From: Agrobacterium arsenijevicii
GTDB lineage: Bacteria; Pseudomonadota; Alphaproteobacteria; Rhizobiales; Rhizobiaceae
NCBI GenBank assembly: GCA_000949895.1
Contig: JWIT01000011.1
Span: 97,660 to 161,659 of the forward strand
Length of the DNA stretch: 64,000 nt
Direction of reading: 5' to 3'
The notes under the pieces were generated by a model. It made no database searches. It was not told the DNA's origin and saw nothing but the letters and a program-made list of their open reading frames with translations. Position 1 is the stretch's first letter. Each line of letters opens with the position of its first letter. The position numbers were made by a program, and so were the translations under genes. Positions 1-9,500 of this stretch are shown piece by piece.

Positions 1-7
1 GGACCAA

Positions 8-1204
8 ATGCGTTTATTGAATGTTTCGATTCTGCTTGCCTCTGCAGCACTTGCGGGTTGCACGGTCACCGCGGCATCCGGCCCCGATGCGGCAACCATT
101 GAATCCAACGCTTCAGTAAAGTTCGGTTCCAAGGACAAGCAGAAAACCGCGGGCGTTGATTACGCTCTTATCGACATCAACAGTTCCGTTCTGAACTATG
201 TCGGCGACACCACCACAGCCACCCTGCTCGGCAGTTTCGGCGGCGGCAAGGGTGGCGTTCCGGCGTTGCCGATGGGTGTTGGCGATGTGGTGCAGGTCGC
301 AATCTTCGAAAGTCAGGCGGGCGGCCTGTTCATTCCAAACGATGCGGGCAGCCGTCCCGGCAACTTCATCAGCCTGCCGAACCAGACGGTGGATCGGGAA
401 GGCAATATCAGTGTTCCCTATGCCGGCAAGATCCGTGCGATCGGCCGCAATGTCGAGGATGTGCAGCGCGAAATCGAAGAGCGCCTGGCCAACCGCGCCA
501 TCGAACCGCAGGTCCTCATCACCAAGATTTCCAGCCGCTCCGCGCAGGCATCCGTGCTGGGTGACGTCAAGGAACCGACGAAGGTCCAGCTTTCGGAAGC
601 GGGCGATCGCGTTCTCGACGTTATCTCCTATGCAAAAGGCCTCAGCGCTCCGAATATCGAATCCTATGTCACGCTGATCCGTCGCGGGAAGACCGCACGC
701 GTTAACTATAATCACCTTGTCAGCACGCCCTCCGAAAACATCTATGTCGTTCCGGGCGACACGGTCATGGTGGAGCGTGAACGCCGTACCTATCTCGCCT
801 TCGGCGCTTCCGGTCTCAATGGTCGTTTCGAATTCGAAGACGCCGCTCTCAAGCTTTCGGATGCGCTCGGCAAGGCGGGCGGATTGCTCGATTCCCGCGC
901 TGACCCTGCGCAGGTCTATGTCTATCGTACTGTCAAACGCGATCTTCTCGTGAAACTTGGCATCAACATGTCCAAGTTCCCGGGGCAGGAAGTTCCGGTC
1001 ATCTTCCGCGCCAACCTGCGCGATCCGTCAACCTTCTTCGCCACCACGAAATTCCCGATGCAGGATCGCGATATCATCTACGTCACCAACTCGCAGGCCA
1101 CCGAACTCTACAAGTTCCTGGATCTCGTCGGCTCCGTTCCCGCAACGGCAGGCAACGTCTCCGACGATGTGCTTGCGACGCGCAACGCCATCCGGGCGTT
1201 CTGA
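8..1204 (+). CDS. Outer-membrane polysaccharide export lipoprotein (Wza/KpsD/BexD type)
   Basis: 398 residues. The N-terminus is a lipoprotein signal peptide ending in a lipobox, LAGC (Cys at residue 18). It is followed by a segment GVGDVVQVAIFES typical of the Poly_export domain (about residues 85-180) and then SLBB-like beta-grasp repeats to about residue 340. Proteins of this family form the outer-membrane channel for capsule or exopolysaccharide export, working with an inner-membrane polysaccharide co-polymerase. No such partner lies downstream, because the next operon is an efflux pump and a terminator separates them. The partner may be upstream, outside the window. The start is only 7 nt from the window edge, so an upstream start cannot be excluded. 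The family assignment is firm; the polysaccharide served is unknown. Confidence 0.85.
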   Translation: MRLLNVSILLASAALAGCTVTAASGPDAATIESNASVKFGSKDKQKTAGVDYALIDINSSVLNYVGDTTTATLLGSFGGGKGGVPALPMGVGDVVQVAIFESQAGGLFIPNDAGSRPGNFISLPNQTVDREGNISVPYAGKIRAIGRNVEDVQREIEERLANRAIEPQVLITKISSRSAQASVLGDVKEPTKVQLSEAGDRVLDVISYAKGLSAPNIESYVTLIRRGKTARVNYNHLVSTPSENIYVVPGDTVMVERERRTYLAFGASGLNGRFEFEDAALKLSDALGKAGGLLDSRADPAQVYVYRTVKRDLLVKLGINMSKFPGQEVPVIFRANLRDPSTFFATTKFPMQDRDIIYVTNSQATELYKFLDLVGSVPATAGNVSDDVLATRNAIRAF

Positions 1205-1506
1205 TTCTCGGCAACTCGCCGCTCCTGTTCAAAGCCGCCCCGGAAACGAGGCGGCTTTTTCTTTTGGCCGGAAACAGGTCAGGCAAGATCCACCGTCGCG
1301 CGTTGAGCCTTGTGACCGGCATATTCTGAAAATCGCTGCGCCCCTTGTTTCGCAAGGCAACATCGAGGCCGACATTGTCGCCGCCATTACAAAAGTTTAA
1401 GGTGATTTTGCAGCGCATTGGGTGTCTTGTGGGAGGAAAGCTGCTCCCACGGCTTACCGCACATGTTCGGGAAACATGTATTGCTCTCATTTTGCGGAAC
1501 CGTCAG
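1205..1506. other. Intergenic region upstream of RND efflux operon, with two inverted repeats
   Basis: This 302-bp stretch holds the terminator at its left end. Near the efflux start are two inverted repeats: GTGGGAG/CTCCCAC at 1429-1450 with an 8-nt loop, and ACATGTT-5nt-AACATGT at 1461-1479. The second lies 28 bp before the chosen efflux start and has the size of a repressor operator. No regulator gene is adjacent. No other coding content is convincing. Confidence 0.5.
1231..1265 (+). terminator. Rho-independent terminator
   Basis: A 9-bp perfect stem (AAAGCCGCC / GGCGGCTTT) with a 10-nt loop is followed by a T-rich tail. It begins 26 nt after the stop of the export lipoprotein gene and ends that transcript. 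Confidence 0.85.
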
Positions 1507-2808
1507 ATGAAACGTTTCTGGACCGCCCTCAGCGTTCTCGCCATCGCAGCCGCCGGCGCGTGGTATTTTAAAGATCGCCTACCGCTGGATCAAATTCCCT
1601 ATCTCAAACAATTCGCCAGCGTTTCGCCACAGGCGGAAACGGCAACGGCCGATGGATCTACGGCCAAGAAGGGGCAGCCGTCACAGAACGGTCAAGCGAC
1701 CCAGCAGACAGGCCAAAGACAGGGCAGCGGGCGGCGCAATGGCGGTCCTCCTACCGTCAGCACAATTGCCGTCAACAAGGCGACGCTGCCGATGGACGCA
1801 ACGGCGACAGGATGGGCGGTTGCGGCCGACATCACCAATATTGCGCCGCTTCAGGCCGGTCTCGTCACGGAAATCTCGGCGAAGGACGGCCAGCATATCA
1901 AGGCGGGCGATCTGATCCTCAAGATGGATGACCGTATCGCCCGTGCAGCCGTCGACAAGGACAAAGCCAATATTGCCGCCGATCAGGCAACGCTGGAACA
2001 GACGGAGGCCGCCTTCCAGCGCGCCGTCAATCTCGTCAAGCAGAGTGCAGAGTCCCAGCAAGTGCTGGATCAGGCACGGGCAGCGCGGGATTCCGCCGCC
2101 GCCAAGATCGATGCCGACAAGGCAGCGCTCGCTTCCGACCAGGTGACTCTCGAACATATGGAGATCCGCGCGCCCTTTGACGGGCGGCTCGGCGATATCA
2201 CCGTCAGCCCCGGCGCCTATCTCAGCGCCGGCATCAATATTGTGACAATCACGAAATACGACCCCATCTCGGTCAGTTTCCGCCTGCCGCAACGTTACCT
2301 GCCGCAATTGCGCGAAGGCGTCCAGAAGGACACGGCGGTGGATGTCGACCCGGCAGCGACCGGCGGCGAGCCCATGAGCGGCATGCTGCGTTTTTACGAC
2401 AACGTCGTGGACCAGACATCCGGCACCGTGCTTGCCAAAGCGGAATTCAAGAACGATCGCGGCCTTCTGTGGCCCGGCCAGTCCGTCAACGTCACGGCCC
2501 ATTTCGTCTCGGATGAGGAAATGATCGTTGTGCCGACGGTTGCCGTGCGGCCGGGACCGAAGGGCAATTTCGTCTACACTGTCGATGGCGACCACCGCGT
2601 CCATATGACGACCGTGGAAGTCGCCCGCTCGAACGGCGATCTCACCGCCATTGCAGGTGGCCTGTCCGGCGGCGAGCATGTGATCATCGAAGGCCAGTCG
2701 GGACTTGCCGATGGTCAGCAGGTGGTCGAGCAATTCTCCGACAAGGGTGGCGCGGCCGCCAATCTGGCCGCCAATATTCCGCAGCAGGAACAGGTTGGTA
2801 ACCCATGA
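1507..2808 (+). CDS. RND efflux periplasmic adaptor (membrane fusion protein, HlyD/MdtA family)
   Basis: 433 residues from the ATG at 1507. An in-frame upstream start at 1345 would add 54 residues before the obvious signal-anchor MKRFWTALSVLAIAAAGAWY and is not preferred. After a hydrophilic Gln/Gly-rich linker (about 40-85) come the lipoyl half-motifs, an alpha-helical hairpin rich in Ala/Gln/Asp (about 150-215), a second lipoyl half (EIRAPFDGRLG) and beta-barrel/MP domains to the C-terminus. The protein bridges the inner-membrane pump and an outer-membrane channel; no TolC-type gene is present here. Its stop overlaps the start of the pump gene (ATGA), so the two are translated together. The substrate is unknown. 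Confidence 0.88.
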   Translation: MKRFWTALSVLAIAAAGAWYFKDRLPLDQIPYLKQFASVSPQAETATADGSTAKKGQPSQNGQATQQTGQRQGSGRRNGGPPTVSTIAVNKATLPMDATATGWAVAADITNIAPLQAGLVTEISAKDGQHIKAGDLILKMDDRIARAAVDKDKANIAADQATLEQTEAAFQRAVNLVKQSAESQQVLDQARAARDSAAAKIDADKAALASDQVTLEHMEIRAPFDGRLGDITVSPGAYLSAGINIVTITKYDPISVSFRLPQRYLPQLREGVQKDTAVDVDPAATGGEPMSGMLRFYDNVVDQTSGTVLAKAEFKNDRGLLWPGQSVNVTAHFVSDEEMIVVPTVAVRPGPKGNFVYTVDGDHRVHMTTVEVARSNGDLTAIAGGLSGGEHVIIEGQSGLADGQQVVEQFSDKGGAAANLAANIPQQEQVGNP

Positions 2809-5800
2809 TCCCGAATTTCTGCATCAACCGCCCCGTCGCAACCACCCTTCTCGCCATCGGCCTCGTGCTTGCCGGGCTTGCCGGCTTCCGCCTGCTGCCC
2901 GTCGCCGCATTGCCGAAAGTCGATTTTCCGACGATCAGCGTCTCGTCGTCGCTGTCGGGCGCCTCGCCGCAAACCATGGCCACATCAGTCACCACGCCAC
3001 TGGTCAAGCAGTTCGAGACCATTCCGGGCGTCAGCGAAATCAGCGCCACCAACACGCTGGGCAACAGCTCCATCGTGCTGCAGTTCGATCTCAACCGTGA
3101 CATCGACGCCGCGGCAGCCGACGTGCAGGCCGCAATTTCGCGTGCGCAGCGGCAGTTGCCAAGCAACATGACGACGACGCCGAGTTACCGCAAGACCAAC
3201 CCGGCCGATGCGCCGGTGCTGCTGCTTGCCATCAACAGCAAGGAAATGCCGACCAGCAAGGTGGACGAAATCGCCGAGAATATCATCTCGCCGCTGCTTT
3301 CGACCATTTCCGGCGTTGCGCAGGTGAGTATCTACGGCGCGCAGACCTATGCCGTGCGCATCGGCCTCGACCCGTCACAGCTTCAGGCAAGAGGGCTCGG
3401 CGTCGATACCGTCACAACCGCCATCGCGCAGGCGAACAATCAGGTGCCCGTGGGCGCATTGCAGAACGATAACCAGCGCCTGACGATCGAGGCTGATACC
3501 CAGCGCACCGATGCGGCAGCCTTCCGCTCACTGGTCGTGGCGACAAGCAACGGCGCTTCCATCCATCTCGGCGATATCGCCAATGTCACCGACAGCATCG
3601 ACAACCCCAATGCCGGCAGCTGGTTCGACGGCGAACAGGCGATCGTTCTTGCCGTGCAGCGCCAGCCGGACGCCAACACCGTGGACGTGGTGGATGCGAT
3701 CAGGGCCAAGTTGCCGGCGCTGCGCCAGCAATTGCCGCCCTCGGTCAATATCAACGTCATGAACGACGCGTCGACCGCGATCAAGGATGCTATCTCCGAC
3801 GTGCAGTTCACGCTGCTCCTCACCATCGGGCTGGTTGTTGCGGTCATTTATCTCTTCACCGGGCATCTGACGGCAACCATCATTCCGGGCCTTGCCGTGC
3901 CGCTGTCACTCATTACCGCCTTCGGTGCCATGTATGTTCTGGGATACAGTATCGACAACATCTCGCTACTCGGACTGACCTTGTCGGTCGGGCTTGTGGT
4001 GGACGATGCGATCGTCATGCTGGAAAACATCCTGCGACTGCACGAAGAAAAGGGCCTGACGATGCGCGAGGCGGCCCTTCAGGGCGCGGCGGAAGTCAGC
4101 GGCACCATTCTGTCCATGTCCATCTCGCTGGTCGCGGTGTTCATTCCCATTCTGTTGATGGGCGGGGTAATCGGCCGGCTGTTCAACGAATTCGGCATGG
4201 TCGTCACGCTGGCGATCATGGCGTCGGCGCTGGTTTCCCTGACCGTCACGCCGATGCTCGCCTCGCGGCTTTCCGGGCAGTCCTCCAGACCGCCGGCGAT
4301 CATCCGCTGGTTCGATGCCGGCTTCGAGCGCACGCTTCGCCTCTATGGCAACGCCGTCGGCTGGTGTCTTTCCCATCGCCGCGTGGTTCTGGGCGCGTTC
4401 CTGGCATCGGTTGCGGCCTCGCTGTATTTGTTCGAGACCCTGCCCTCCAGCTTTTTCCCGCAGGAGGATATCGGACGTCTTTCCGTATCGACACAGGCAC
4501 GCGAGGACATTTCCTATACCGCGATGCGTGATCTTCAGGCACAGGTGGCCGATCAGATCCGCAAGAACCCAGCAGTGGTGCATGTCACCTCCACCGTCGG
4601 CGGTAACTCCCGCAACCCGCTGAACAACGGCTCGATGTTCGTCGAGCTGAAACCCAAGGAAGAGCGCGCACCACTCAGCCAGGTACTGGCGGAACTGGGG
4701 AAGGCCACGTCGAAGGTGGCGGGCATCCGCACCTATATCAATCCGCAGCAGAGCCTGCGTTTGGGCGGACGCAGCTCCGCCAGCCAATACCAGCTCGTCA
4801 TTCAGGGCCTGAATGCCGACTCGACCAATGAATGGTCGAACAAGCTGATGGAGGCGATGCGCCGCGACCACACGTTCACCGCTGTCACCTCCGACGCCCA
4901 GAACGGCGCAATCGCCGCCACGATCTCGGTCGACCCGGAAAAGGCCGCGGCCTTCGGCATCACCAACGATCAGTTGCGCAAGACGCTGGAAATGTCGTTC
5001 GGCGGTTATACGGCGGCGCAAATCCAGTCCACCGGCGACAGCTACGACGTGATCGTGGAGTTCGACAGCTCGAAACAATGGAATGACGATTTCCTCAGCG
5101 ACATCAACATTCTCTCGGCAAAATCGGGCGCTCTGGTTCCGCTTTCCAACTTCGCCACCCTCACCCGCACGCAGGCGCCGGTCACCATCAACCAGACGGG
5201 CCAGCTTGTTTCCACCACGGTCTCCTTCAATCTGCCGGATGGCGTGGCGCTTTCGGATGCAACGAGCCGCATCGACCAGATCAAAACCACCATCGGCCTG
5301 CCGCAGGACGTCTTCACCAGCTATGGCGGCACGGCGGCGATCTTCCAGCAGAGCCAGGGTAATACCGGCATCCTCATTCTGGCGGCGGTGCTGACCATCT
5401 ATGTGGTGCTGGGCGTGCTCTACGAGAGCTTCATCCATCCGCTGACCATCCTTTCCGGCCTGCCGGCGGCGGCCTTCGGTGCGCTGGTGGCGCTGAAGGT
5501 GATGGGCATGGATTTCTCGATCATCGCGCTAATCGGCCTGTTGATGCTGATTGGTATCGTCAAGAAAAACGCGATCATGATGATCGACGTGGCGGTGGAA
5601 CTGATACGCGAAGAGGGCGAACCGCCCACCCGCGCCATTCACGAAGCGTGTGTGCGCCGTTTCCGGCCGATCATGATGACGACTTTCTGCGCGTTGCTGG
5701 GCGCCCTGCCCATCGCGCTCGGCTCGGGCGCCAGCTCGGAACTGCGCCAGCCACTCGGCGTTGCCGTGGTCGGCGGGCTTATCGTCTCGCAATTGCTGAC

Positions 5801-5948
5801 GCTGTTCATCACCCCGGTCATCTTCGTGGAAATGGACCGGTTGGGCACCTACCTCACCGGACTGTTTTCGCGCAAGAAATCGGTCGAAAAACATGCCGAA
5901 CCGCAAAAGCCGGAAGGTGCGAGCGAACCGGATTCCGTCGCGGCCTAG
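2805..5948 (+). CDS. RND family multidrug efflux pump, inner-membrane permease (AcrB/MdtB type)
   Basis: 1047 residues, full length for the family. A single N-terminal transmembrane helix (FCINRPVATTLLAIGLVLAG) is followed by the periplasmic porter domain and two blocks of transmembrane helices. The proton-relay helix TM4 has the typical paired acidic residues in GLVVDDAIVMLEN (about residue 400). The TM10-11 region has GIVKKNAIMMIDVA, where the conserved Lys is seen. The last about 30 residues are hydrophilic. Translationally coupled to the adaptor gene by a 4-nt overlap and convergent with the IalB-like gene, 5 nt away. The lack of a local regulator or outer-membrane factor means the drug or metabolite range cannot be inferred. 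Confidence 0.9.
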   Translation: MIPNFCINRPVATTLLAIGLVLAGLAGFRLLPVAALPKVDFPTISVSSSLSGASPQTMATSVTTPLVKQFETIPGVSEISATNTLGNSSIVLQFDLNRDIDAAAADVQAAISRAQRQLPSNMTTTPSYRKTNPADAPVLLLAINSKEMPTSKVDEIAENIISPLLSTISGVAQVSIYGAQTYAVRIGLDPSQLQARGLGVDTVTTAIAQANNQVPVGALQNDNQRLTIEADTQRTDAAAFRSLVVATSNGASIHLGDIANVTDSIDNPNAGSWFDGEQAIVLAVQRQPDANTVDVVDAIRAKLPALRQQLPPSVNINVMNDASTAIKDAISDVQFTLLLTIGLVVAVIYLFTGHLTATIIPGLAVPLSLITAFGAMYVLGYSIDNISLLGLTLSVGLVVDDAIVMLENILRLHEEKGLTMREAALQGAAEVSGTILSMSISLVAVFIPILLMGGVIGRLFNEFGMVVTLAIMASALVSLTVTPMLASRLSGQSSRPPAIIRWFDAGFERTLRLYGNAVGWCLSHRRVVLGAFLASVAASLYLFETLPSSFFPQEDIGRLSVSTQAREDISYTAMRDLQAQVADQIRKNPAVVHVTSTVGGNSRNPLNNGSMFVELKPKEERAPLSQVLAELGKATSKVAGIRTYINPQQSLRLGGRSSASQYQLVIQGLNADSTNEWSNKLMEAMRRDHTFTAVTSDAQNGAIAATISVDPEKAAAFGITNDQLRKTLEMSFGGYTAAQIQSTGDSYDVIVEFDSSKQWNDDFLSDINILSAKSGALVPLSNFATLTRTQAPVTINQTGQLVSTTVSFNLPDGVALSDATSRIDQIKTTIGLPQDVFTSYGGTAAIFQQSQGNTGILILAAVLTIYVVLGVLYESFIHPLTILSGLPAAAFGALVALKVMGMDFSIIALIGLLMLIGIVKKNAIMMIDVAVELIREEGEPPTRAIHEACVRRFRPIMMTTFCALLGALPIALGSGASSELRQPLGVAVVGGLIVSQLLTLFITPVIFVEMDRLGTYLTGLFSRKKSVEKHAEPQKPEGASEPDSVAA

Positions 5949-5953
5949 ATGCT

Positions 5954-6535
5954 CTAATGCAAGCTTCCGAGGCGCTCCAGCGCCTCGGAAAATCCCTGTC
6001 CCTGCAACTGGAACGAAACCGTTCGGCCCTGCAGATCAGGGGCCTCTATGGTCAGGGTTTGCCCCGCCTTTAACGCAGAGACAAGCTCGACGAACGGCGT
6101 GAAGGAAACGATGCAACCCACCGGCAGGCAGGTGCTGACCTGAACTTCCTGCAACCTCACATTTCCGGATTTTACCGAAAAGAGCTTAGTGACGGCGAGG
6201 CCGAAAGGCATGACGATCGTGCCGGAAAGCTTGTCCGACGCACCGCTATCATCAAGCCGGAACTCGACGGAGACGACCAGCTTGCGCGTCTTTTCCTCTA
6301 GCTGGACCTGTGCGATGGCGCAGAGCGGTTTTACCGCCTCCGCCACCGGAGTTTTGGCGTCGGCACCATCTTTTTTCGCAGGCGCCGCACAGGCAAGCTG
6401 CCAGCTTCCGTGAACCTCATGCAAAGGTGCCGTGGTCTTTACCGCCTCTTGCGCATACGCATCGCCTGCCGTCACTCCGGCGGACAGGAGCACCGCGAGA
6501 GCCGTTTTCCAGAGCATGTTTTGACTGCGTTTCAT
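5954..6535 (-). CDS. IalB-family periplasmic protein (invasion-associated locus B)
   Basis: 193 residues. The signal peptide MLWKTALAVLLSAGVTAG...AYA is followed by the IalB-type beta-rich domain with the pattern HGSWQLAC, a central VMPFGLAV segment and a conserved late Cys pair (STCLPVGCIVSF). IalB-family proteins are periplasmic or outer-membrane associated; the name derives from Bartonella, where ialB affects erythrocyte invasion, but most family members have no known function. The ATG overlaps the stop of the upstream autotransporter gene (ATGA), which suggests coupled translation and a role linked to that protein, for instance in its passage or stability. That link is inferred only from position. 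Confidence 0.82.
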   Translation of the reverse strand: MKRSQNMLWKTALAVLLSAGVTAGDAYAQEAVKTTAPLHEVHGSWQLACAAPAKKDGADAKTPVAEAVKPLCAIAQVQLEEKTRKLVVSVEFRLDDSGASDKLSGTIVMPFGLAVTKLFSVKSGNVRLQEVQVSTCLPVGCIVSFTPFVELVSALKAGQTLTIEAPDLQGRTVSFQLQGQGFSEALERLGSLH

Positions 6536-9500
6536 CAGAAACGAACTCCCAGTTCGGCAAAGGCGGATTGATCCAGCACGCCTGCTCCGAAAACCGCACC
6601 GTAGCGGAATGTCAAAGTGGCGGAGGGATTGAGGTCATAGCTCAGCCCCAAATTCAGCAACGCCGTGTCACGCGCCATCGCAACACTTGTGACGGAAAAG
6701 GCGCTGCCGCCCTCATAGAACAACGTACTCTCCGCGGTCGGATCACTGTAGGTATGACGCCATGCCACGTCGAACATCGCGCGGCCAAGCATTCCCTCAA
6801 GGGCTATATCGCGCGTGACGCGCGCGCCGAGCGTCGAATAGAACTGATCGTGGCTTGCGGAGCCGGAAGAGACGGCAGCGATGCCGCCCGTCTCCCGGAA
6901 AGCATCCGTATGGGTGCTCGCATAGCCGATATTGGCGTAAGGCTCGATATGGGTGAGGTCGAAATCGAAACGCCAGGCGGCCTCAGTAAAGATTTGCGTG
7001 GTCGAGGCGTTGTAGCCGGCGGCAAGCTCTTCCTTCAACGTCGAAAACGAAATCGCCCGGCGAGTTTCAACATCCTGAAAGGCGTGGATTGCGCCAAAAC
7101 GCAGAGATGCCGGGCCGATAGCCGTGCCCGCATAGGCAGCCAGATAGTAGCTATCCACATCAGCAGTCGCGCCGAGCGCAGCCTGACTGATGGCATCGCG
7201 CCCGTAACCGGCTGCTACTCCGGCACGCCAACTATTACCCCAATCTCCATCGAGACCGAAAAGAACGCCACCGCCCTTGGTATCGACCGACGAACCATTA
7301 CCGTCGCCATCTGTCCGTCCACGCGAACCGAACCCGCTGGACCAGAATGTCAGTGACCCATCATTGAGGTTGAGCGAATCCGGCCCACCCTGCGCATAGG
7401 CAACCGGCAAGATCGGGCGCGCATCGACACCTTCAAAGGCGCTGCGCAGCCGATTGACAATGACATCGCGGGTCTGGCCACTGCGATTGATCAGCGCCAT
7501 GGCGAGTGAGGGATGGATTTCCCCGGTAAGCTGCGAGAAGGCGGATTGCGTTTCACCCCGCCCCATAAACACGGCCGCCCCGTAGACTGGCGAGGCTTCT
7601 CCCAGCGCCTCGACGGCATTGGCGGCCGCGCGTGCATTCGCCGTCGATGTCCCCGCAGCAAGGAAGCCGGCGTCCTGCGATGCGAGGCCGAAAGACAGGT
7701 AGGCGGTGCCATTGTCGGCGCTCTTTACGGCCTTGGTGGTCAAATAGGCGAAATTTCCGTCAACGCTTGAAAATGATCCAGTAATCCCACCCGTCGCCGT
7801 CAGGATCGTGTATCGGGTGCCGAGGCTGTAGGCCGAATGGTTCCCAAGCGGTGTAACGACGAGGCTCACATCATTGTCGATGGTGATGGTACCGGTCACG
7901 GCCAGTCTGTCGGAGTTGCCCGCGGCATCAAGCTCGACCGCATAGGTCGAGCCGCTGGCGAATGTCGCATTGCCAGTCGAAGTCAGCGTGCCGATCGAAT
8001 TGCCGGGCGCAAGCGTGCCGCCCGACCTCACGGTCACGCTGCCAATGGTACCGGAACCGCCAAGCGTCGCGCCACTGCCGACCGAGACGGCGCTGGCAAG
8101 CGAACCGTTGACGCTGAGCTTTCCAGACGAAACCTCGGTGACGCCGGAATAGGTACTGTTTCCGGTCAGGACCAGATTGCCGTCGCCGGTCTTTTCAAAG
8201 GCGCCGGTACCGTTGATGGCATTGGAAAGCGTGCCCGCCCCGTCAACGACCAGTTGCGCATTGTTGGCGATCCCACCCGAGCCGAAACTTTTCGCGTTTC
8301 CCTTCAGCGTACCACTCGAAATCGTGGTGCCGCCTGAATAGCTGTTATTGCCGGCAAGTGTCGTGACGCCACCCTCGGCAACGACGCGACCTGCCCCGGA
8401 AATATCGGCGGAAAGCACATAGCCGGTCTCGGAATGGTTAAAAACAACGCTGCCATTACCAGCACCGAAGGCGATCGTACGCGCTTCCACCGCACCGGCC
8501 GAACGAGCCGCTTGCCCGGCCGCCGCGCCGATGTTCAAAACCCCTGTCGACCCTGCATCCATGGCGATGAGAATGGTTGGGGCAGCAAGCGAGGCACCGC
8601 CTGTCACCTCCACAGAACCGTTTCCAGCGATGCCCGCGACCATAAGATCGTCGGCGACGACACGAGATCCCGCGCCGCTGACCACCACCTTGCCGTTCGA
8701 TCCAACCCCACTGCCGACATAAAGTTCGTAGGCATGGAGCGAGGCGCCATTCGTGACGGTCAAATTGCCGGATCCCTCGAAACCGACATTCACGGAACCG
8801 GAAATGGCCGAGCGATTGTCGACATAGGCGGTGACATTCGAACCTGCACCGGTAATCGTCATCGTGCCGGAGGAACCGGCAAAGTCACCGAGCAGAACCG
8901 ACGCCGCGCGGATGCCGCCGCCAGCGCTCACCTTCGCCTCTCCGGCAGTCCCGCTGCCGTATCCGACGAAAAACGTGCCGGTCATCGTCCAACTCGATCC
9001 GCCGCCGGTCACGGTGACGGCCGAAGCGGAGGCGCCACGGGTCGCGACATATCCGTCACGGCTCTCCACTGTACCCCCAGCCCCGACAGTCATGGATCCA
9101 TTACCGTCGAGGCCGACATGAAGATCGCCGCGGCTTCGCAACGTGCTGCCAGCCCCGGACACCGTGGCGGAGCCGGTGCCGCCGCCATTCGTCCCGATGA
9201 TGGTGTTTACCGCATCGACAAGGCCGCCGCCGGTAACAGCCAATGAACCCGTGCCGGTTGCCCCCACCTCGAGATTGCCGCCGCCGATCGTCCAGACCGA
9301 GTCCTGCCCATCAACGGCGGCAGCGCCGGTTGCGCCCGCGACGACGCCAAGGCGCGCCTTTGCGCTTTGCACCGAGCCGCCCGCCGTGACATTGAGTGTG
9401 CCTTTGCCGGTGGGACCATTCGGATCGGAGATGTCGCCGCCGACCTGTAGATCGCCGGTCGTCCATTTCGAGCCGTCGCCGGTCACCGTCGCCGAACTTT

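Noticed and set aside
3966..5438. 490-residue minus frame opposite the RND pump
   Set aside because: Shadow of the pump gene, low-complexity composition and no family match.
5967..5988. Perfect 9-bp hairpin CCGAGGCGC/GCGCCTCGG after the RND pump
   Set aside because: It lies within the last codons of the convergent IalB-like gene and has no T tract on either strand. It could help termination but is not reported as a terminator.
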